Assembly (NCBI RefSeq): GCF_000147335.1
Contig: NC_014501.1
Location: 682,001 to 746,000, forward strand
Direction: 5' to 3'
DNA from: Gloeothece verrucosa PCC 7822
GTDB lineage: Bacteria > Cyanobacteriota > Cyanobacteriia > Cyanobacteriales > Microcystaceae
Length of the DNA stretch: 64,000 nucleotides
Shown: piece after piece, positions 60,566-64,000 of the stretch
Position numbering within the stretch: position 1 is the stretch's first letter
Layout: the number at the start of each line of letters is the position of its first letter
The notes under the pieces: model-generated
What the model was told of the DNA's origin: nothing
Database searches by the model: none
The model's input: the letters and a program-made list of their open reading frames with translations, nothing else
Translations under genes and position numbers: made by a program

Positions 60566-60739
60566 ATGAAAGAAAAAATTGACGAAATTAAACAGATTTT
60601 AGGGGGTTTAGCTGAAGAGTTTGATAGTTCTTCTAAATCTTCTCCCCAGTGGAAGAAAACAATCATAAGCCAATCCCTAGGAGGCATCTCACAACAACTA
60701 GAGATAATTGAACGAGCTTTAAATTTGTGTAGAGATTAG
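60566..60739 (+). CDS. Small coiled-coil-like protein of the element, 57 aa
   Basis: The frame from the ATG at 60566 encodes a short charged helical protein (MKEKIDEIKQILGGLAEEFDSSSK, then ISQQLEIIERALNLCRD). No ribosome site stands out (AAACCAAAAA). Very short, so its reality rests on the coding pattern and the series of closely spaced genes. Confidence 0.45.
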   Translation: MKEKIDEIKQILGGLAEEFDSSSKSSPQWKKTIISQSLGGISQQLEIIERALNLCRD

Positions 60740-60750
60740 GAGTTAAAAAA

Positions 60751-60945
60751 ATGAGTTTTATGCCTGAACACTGTAAATTTATCGCGTCCCTATCTTATAG
60801 GGGGTGTGATTGCATCTATTATCACAATATCCAGACAGATAGATTTTTATCCCTTGTCTGTTCAAGATATGTTTCTATTGACGCAGACATAATATTTTTA
60901 CAGAAGAAAACTAAAGATATGATTGATAACTTACTGAGGAGGTAG
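60751..60945 (+). CDS. Small hypothetical protein, 64 aa
   Basis: The ATG at 60751 follows TTAGGAGTTAAAAAA. A Cys/Tyr-rich N-terminus (HCKFIASLSYRGCDCIYYH) is followed by FLSLVCSRYVSIDADII and a short basic end. The function is unknown. Spacing fits the operon-like run of small genes. Confidence 0.5.
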   Translation: MSFMPEHCKFIASLSYRGCDCIYYHNIQTDRFLSLVCSRYVSIDADIIFLQKKTKDMIDNLLRR

Positions 60946-61007
60946 TCTTTTTTAACTTTAACCAATTCTCACACTAAACACTTAAATCAAATTACGTTCT
61001 TAATGAG

Positions 61008-61292
61008 ATGACCTGTTACCTGCTTCACTTTTTACCAACTCCCATAGGTTCGGAGAAACACTCTGCACAGCACTATTTAGGCTACACAAGCAAATCCATC
61101 AAGAAAAGGCTAAACCAGCACTTAAATGGACAAGGTGCGAAAATCACAGCCGCCGCTATAAAGCAAGGAAAAACTTTGAAATTAGTCCGCACTTGGCCTA
61201 AAGGAACTAGAGCTTTAGAAAGACAACTCAAGCGGCATAAACGACACGCAAAGTTTTGTCCGATATGTTCTATTAAAAAAGTTAAATTATGA
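61008..61292 (+). CDS. GIY-YIG-type endonuclease-like small protein
   Basis: This 94-aa protein has the order of GIY-YIG nuclease motifs: a YLLHF first strand (GIY position), HYLGYTS (YIG position), KKRLNQHLNGQGAKIT and a final RALERQLKR with the catalytic Glu candidate. A Cys pair (CPIC) at the C-terminus could bind a metal. Stand-alone GIY-YIG domains occur in phages and mobile elements. Start codon overlap of four bases with the next gene indicates coupling. Confidence 0.7.
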   Translation: MTCYLLHFLPTPIGSEKHSAQHYLGYTSKSIKKRLNQHLNGQGAKITAAAIKQGKTLKLVRTWPKGTRALERQLKRHKRHAKFCPICSIKKVKL

Positions 61293-61738
61293 ATCAACTA
61301 ACTCTATTCGATATCTCTAAGTATCACTCAGACTTAGATAATCTTCAATTTGCTTCTAAGCTATCAAGATTAAATTCTAAAGAGCTTAAAACTTTAGTTA
61401 TCAGTTTAATCAATGTTCAAAACGTTAAAGAATTAAAACAATGGATTAAACAGAACTGGAAGGTAATCTTACCTTATCTGAACCAGATTAAATCTTTTGC
61501 TAAGGATGGCTTACCTAATTTAAAGCTTGCCCAAACTTGGGTCAATTTGGGGATAATTATCAATAAAATCCTTAAACATCAAGACTTGAAAGCAAAGATT
61601 AAAAGATGGAATAAAATGACCCAATTAGAATTAAGGATTGAGTTTTTGACCGTGATTAAACTTCCTTGTTGCGGCACTAAATCTTACTTAATTAATTACC
61701 TGACCAGCCATTATACAGATTATTCAGAGGTGATTTAA
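61289..61738 (+). CDS. Hypothetical helical protein of the element, 149 aa
   Basis: This is a basic protein of alternating helices (LQFASKLSRLNSKELKTLVISLI, NVKELKQWIKQNWKVILPYLNQIK) with a CC pair (LPCCGTKSYLINYL) near the end. It overlaps the GIY-YIG gene by four bases and the next gene by one, so all three are coupled. DNA binding is a guess from charge. Confidence 0.55.
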   Translation: MNQLTLFDISKYHSDLDNLQFASKLSRLNSKELKTLVISLINVQNVKELKQWIKQNWKVILPYLNQIKSFAKDGLPNLKLAQTWVNLGIIINKILKHQDLKAKIKRWNKMTQLELRIEFLTVIKLPCCGTKSYLINYLTSHYTDYSEVI

Positions 61739-62088
61739 TGTCTGTACCCGTAAAATGTCCAATTTGTAATAATGAATTTTTGGCGGCTAGACCTGACCAG
61801 CAGTTCTGTAGTAACGCTTGCCGCCAAAAGAACTACCGCCAAGAAAGCAGGCTCAAGGCTACTGGTGGGATTGATGTTGACCAATTAGTTGACCAATTAG
61901 TAGACGGGCTTTTAGCTGAAGCGGAACAGAAGGGAGTTCTTGAAGAAGTTCTCTTAGAGCTTCTATATAGACAGGTAAAGAGCCAGTTAGACAGGTTCCC
62001 AAGGAGATTAAAGGAACGGTTCGCCGCTCGTTTACTTGAAGAGTTTTTCAAGGAAGAAAATGTTTTTGTCTTAAGGAAGAAAATGTAA
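61738..62088 (+). CDS. FCS/MYM-type zinc finger protein
   Basis: This 116-aa protein has an N-terminal treble-clef-like zinc finger: VKCPICNNEFLAARPDQQFCSNACRQKNYR, of the FCS/MYM type found in mobile-element-coded proteins. The rest is helical (DQLVDQLVDGLLAEAEQKGVLEEVLLELL), with a tandem DQLVDQLV heptad-like repeat. The finger may bind DNA or RNA. Its stop lies inside the palindrome GTAACGTTAC at 62085. Confidence 0.68.
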   Translation: MSVPVKCPICNNEFLAARPDQQFCSNACRQKNYRQESRLKATGGIDVDQLVDQLVDGLLAEAEQKGVLEEVLLELLYRQVKSQLDRFPRRLKERFAARLLEEFFKEENVFVLRKKM

Positions 62089-62098
62089 CGTTACGCTT

Positions 62099-63001
62099 AT
62101 GGAATGTCCTTTAGATTTTGAATGTATCCCTATTACTCATTATCCTTCTCGGTGCATCAATCGCGAGTATTGTGACAATTTATCCCAACCTTTACCTTTA
62201 CCTTATGAGCGTTATTTTGATAAAAATTTAAATTGTTGGGTTTTAGAAGTTGAAAGATACTGGGATAGATATCAAGAAAATACTATTAAAGCTCTTGAAG
62301 AATGCGGTTGGTACTCACCTGTAGAATTGCCTTATTTTATGGGATTTGACGATAAATTAAACTATCATTACTTAATAGTTCATAATTATCCAAATAATTA
62401 CAAGGATAGATATCCGGGGTGGAGTGCGGCCCAAGTTTTACCTTATCATTATGTTTGGTCTAAGGAAATTAATAAATTTTATGTAGCTGTACATTTGTCT
62501 TTAAAAGAAAACTTTCATTGTGCTGAAAAACTTCCTTACGAAATTTATAAAGACGAATGGGGATGCAATGTATTAAAAGTTATTATAGATATAAAGGGTC
62601 TTTACCAGGTAGCCGATGTAAATCTTACTTTTCAAACAAATTTTATTAAGGAAGGTAAGTATAGAACTTTTTATTATCATGAGGTAGTTAAAAATCGTAA
62701 AGACTTAGGGTTTGTATGCTCTGAACCACTTCCCTATAAAAGAACGAAAAACAGACTAACTGTTACCAAAAATTTACCAGAGTATGGATATCAAAAGGCT
62801 GTTTCTGTTGAGCCTGAAAGATGCAACGGTTTGATTTTATATAAATCATCTAATTATAACTGTATTCCAGAAAATCTAAAAACTAAAACTCAGCTTAAAA
62901 AGATGAGATTAAAACCATCTCCTAATCAACAGCCTAAAGCTTACTACGGCAACTATTACGACAATTACCCCCTTTATGATATTAACGAGTGTGAACTATG
63001 A
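62099..63001 (+). CDS. Five-fold LPY-repeat protein
   Basis: This 300-aa protein has recurring Leu-Pro-Tyr units at 34-36, 77-79, 114-116, 145-147 and 211-213. Each is flanked by aromatic residues (PLPLPYERYF, ELPYFMGF, VLPYHYVW, KLPYEIYK, PLPYKRTK), with about 30-45 residues between most of them. This suggests an internal repeat fold of small beta modules. There is no signal peptide. It overlaps the integrase start as ATGA. No family recognised. Confidence 0.65.
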   Translation: MECPLDFECIPITHYPSRCINREYCDNLSQPLPLPYERYFDKNLNCWVLEVERYWDRYQENTIKALEECGWYSPVELPYFMGFDDKLNYHYLIVHNYPNNYKDRYPGWSAAQVLPYHYVWSKEINKFYVAVHLSLKENFHCAEKLPYEIYKDEWGCNVLKVIIDIKGLYQVADVNLTFQTNFIKEGKYRTFYYHEVVKNRKDLGFVCSEPLPYKRTKNRLTVTKNLPEYGYQKAVSVEPERCNGLILYKSSNYNCIPENLKTKTQLKKMRLKPSPNQQPKAYYGNYYDNYPLYDINECEL

Positions 63002-64000
63002 AAAAAATTAAACCAATAAATAACAACGGTTCAATTATTATTAGGTTTTCGTTTGAGGGGAATCGCTTTAACCTATCTACCGGAGGAAATTTTAATAATA
63101 AAGCCGATTTAGACAAAGCTAATTACATAGCGGCTAAAATCATGCTTGACATTAGTCAGGGTGAATTTGATCCGTCTCTTTTAAGTTACGGTGGGACAGC
63201 AAAAAATCCTGAAGACGACCTTAAAAACATTTGGAGTAAATATAGGAATTTCAAAAGTGCGACTCTAGCAAAATCTACCTTAAAAAAAGATTTTGATAAA
63301 AGAGTAGGAAATTGTTTAAAAAAACTGCCAACTACTGACTTAAACAATTCAACAAAGATTAGGGACTGGCTTTTAGCTAATAAAACAGCATCAGAAGCCA
63401 GGCGTATCTTAGTACAACTCAAAGCTTGTTGTAAGTGGGCAACTCAATCAGGATTAATTTTTTATAATCCATTTGATGAAATGCCCTCTCAGATTAAATT
63501 AAAGAGATGTACCCAAGAAGATATTAACCCTTTCACCCTAGAAGAAAGAGATAAAATTATTCAAGCATTCAAAAGCAGTACATACTATAGTTATTACTGC
63601 CCTCTGGTAGAATTTATTTTTTATACTGGGTGCCGGCCTTCTGAGGCTCTAGCCTTAGAATGGACTGATGTTATTTTAGGGAAGAAAATTATATTTAATA
63701 AGGCTTGGGTTGAACAAGAAAAACAAACCCATTTAAAAACCCAGAAAAAACGAATAATAAACTTAAACGAGCAAGTTGAAAATTTAATAGGAAGTATTCA
63801 GAAGAGAAATTATTTAATCTTCCCTTCCAAAGGGGGGCATTATATTGATTGGCATAATTTTCATGCCAGAGCTTGGAAAAAAGTTCTAGAAACTTTACCA
63901 GAAATTGAATACCGGAACCCTTACCAGATGAGGCATACCCACATTACTTTAGCTTTAAATTATGGGGTTTTAATAGCAGATATAGCCAAAAACTGTGGTA
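62998..64000 (+). CDS. Tyrosine recombinase/integrase (3' end outside window)
   Basis: The ATG at 62998 overlaps the preceding stop by four bases, and the frame is open to the window end. An N-terminal SAM-like domain (about 80-165) precedes the catalytic domain. FYTGCRPSEALALEW supplies the first catalytic Arg, and the KTQKKRIINL hairpin the Lys. YQMRHTHITLAL supplies Arg and His of the second box, with Tyr where many enzymes have the first His. The nucleophilic Tyr lies beyond the edge. It most likely integrates this element at tRNA-Lys, which would put the right attachment site just beyond the window. Confidence 0.88.
   Translation, partial: MKKIKPINNNGSIIIRFSFEGNRFNLSTGGNFNNKADLDKANYIAAKIMLDISQGEFDPSLLSYGGTAKNPEDDLKNIWSKYRNFKSATLAKSTLKKDFDKRVGNCLKKLPTTDLNNSTKIRDWLLANKTASEARRILVQLKACCKWATQSGLIFYNPFDEMPSQIKLKRCTQEDINPFTLEERDKIIQAFKSSTYYSYYCPLVEFIFYTGCRPSEALALEWTDVILGKKIIFNKAWVEQEKQTHLKTQKKRIINLNEQVENLIGSIQKRNYLIFPSKGGHYIDWHNFHARAWKKVLETLPEIEYRNPYQMRHTHITLALNYGVLIADIAKNCG

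Larger units (their letters stand above)
48651..64000. mobile_element. Integrative element at tRNA-Lys (right end outside window)
   Basis: From the tRNA 3' end to the window edge the content changes to small unfamiliar genes with phage- or plasmid-like logic. These include a DnaB-N/DUF3987 replication protein, XRE regulators around a palindromic operator, tiny HTH proteins, a lysin-like enzyme, GIY-YIG and FCS-zinc-finger proteins, and a tyrosine integrase. No core-gene homologue is recognised. The right attachment site was not seen, so full length is at least 15.3 kb. Phage capsid, portal and terminase genes are absent from the visible part, favouring a satellite or plasmid-like island (inference). 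Confidence 0.75.

Noticed and set aside
48651-64000. Complete prophage
   Set aside because: No terminase, portal, capsid or tail gene could be recognised in the visible 15 kb, though the part beyond the window is unknown.

Overview
The window looks like a chromosome segment of a unicellular cyanobacterium of the Cyanothece/Gloeothece/Microcystis type. It is AT-rich and holds HIP1-type GCGATCGC octamers, a cyanobacterial ABC1 kinase, acyl-lipid desaturases, hydrogenase maturation genes, many cyanobacterial dispersed palindromic repeats and vWA-MoxR-type AAA proteins. The species is inferred, not proven.

Left part (1-19.8 kb), accessory and signalling. A gene cut by the left edge resembles the N-terminus of an azoline-RiPP (TOMM) leader-binding/cyclodehydratase protein. 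It diverges from an amidohydrolase and an unrecognised 385-aa protein. Next come a 1929-aa kinase-AAA-GAF-AAA_35 fusion and an HTH-AAA_35 protein. A minus-strand island follows, in transcription order: an ECF-type sigma factor, a TPR protein translationally coupled to it, and a 370-aa protein that I align with the class II adenylate cyclase toxins (anthrax edema factor, Bordetella CyaA, ExoY). Beyond that lie a decayed copy of the TPR 3' end and five tandem genes for small secreted paralogues, three of them behind a conserved stem-loop leader. A protein with two AAA_35 domains closes the region.

Middle part (19.8-48.6 kb), mostly housekeeping. It contains two convergent desaturases, an ABC1/UbiB kinase, hypF-hypC and hypE, a CDF cation exporter, a lipoate-ligase-like protein, and a complete branched-chain or neutral amino acid ABC transporter (order of transcription livK-livH-livM-livG-livF). 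It also has a TauE/SafE permease, a PRC-barrel protein and an unusual AAA-ATPase fused to a NapH-type membrane polyferredoxin. A sodium/solute symporter, a partial chemosensory set (cheW, cheR, mcp), peptide deformylase and tRNA-Lys(CTT) complete it. Repeats have entered several coding regions in frame (hypF, cheR, the TPR gene).

Right part (48.65 kb to the window end), an integrative element starting at the 3' end of tRNA-Lys. Next to the tRNA are three copies of a 10-11 bp direct repeat, possible recombinase arm sites. A rightward module follows: a small protein, an 821-aa protein with a 44-unit Pro-Val repeat, two tiny HTH/excisionase-like proteins, two more small proteins, and a C39-like peptidase-lytic transglycosylase-EF-hand fusion. 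A leftward early operon encodes a DnaB-N/DUF3987 replication protein, overlapping small genes and two XRE regulators. One regulator starts inside a 28-bp palindrome, probably its own operator. A rightward set of small genes follows, including GIY-YIG and FCS-zinc-finger proteins, and ends in a tyrosine integrase cut by the window edge. No capsid, terminase or portal is visible, so I infer a phage satellite, a defective prophage or an integrative plasmid-like island.

The strongest candidates for new biology are the edema-factor-like cyclase next to the sigma/TPR pair, the secreted paralogue array with its leader stem-loops, the AAA-polyferredoxin fusion, and the tRNA-Lys element with its Pro-Val protein and EF-hand lysin.
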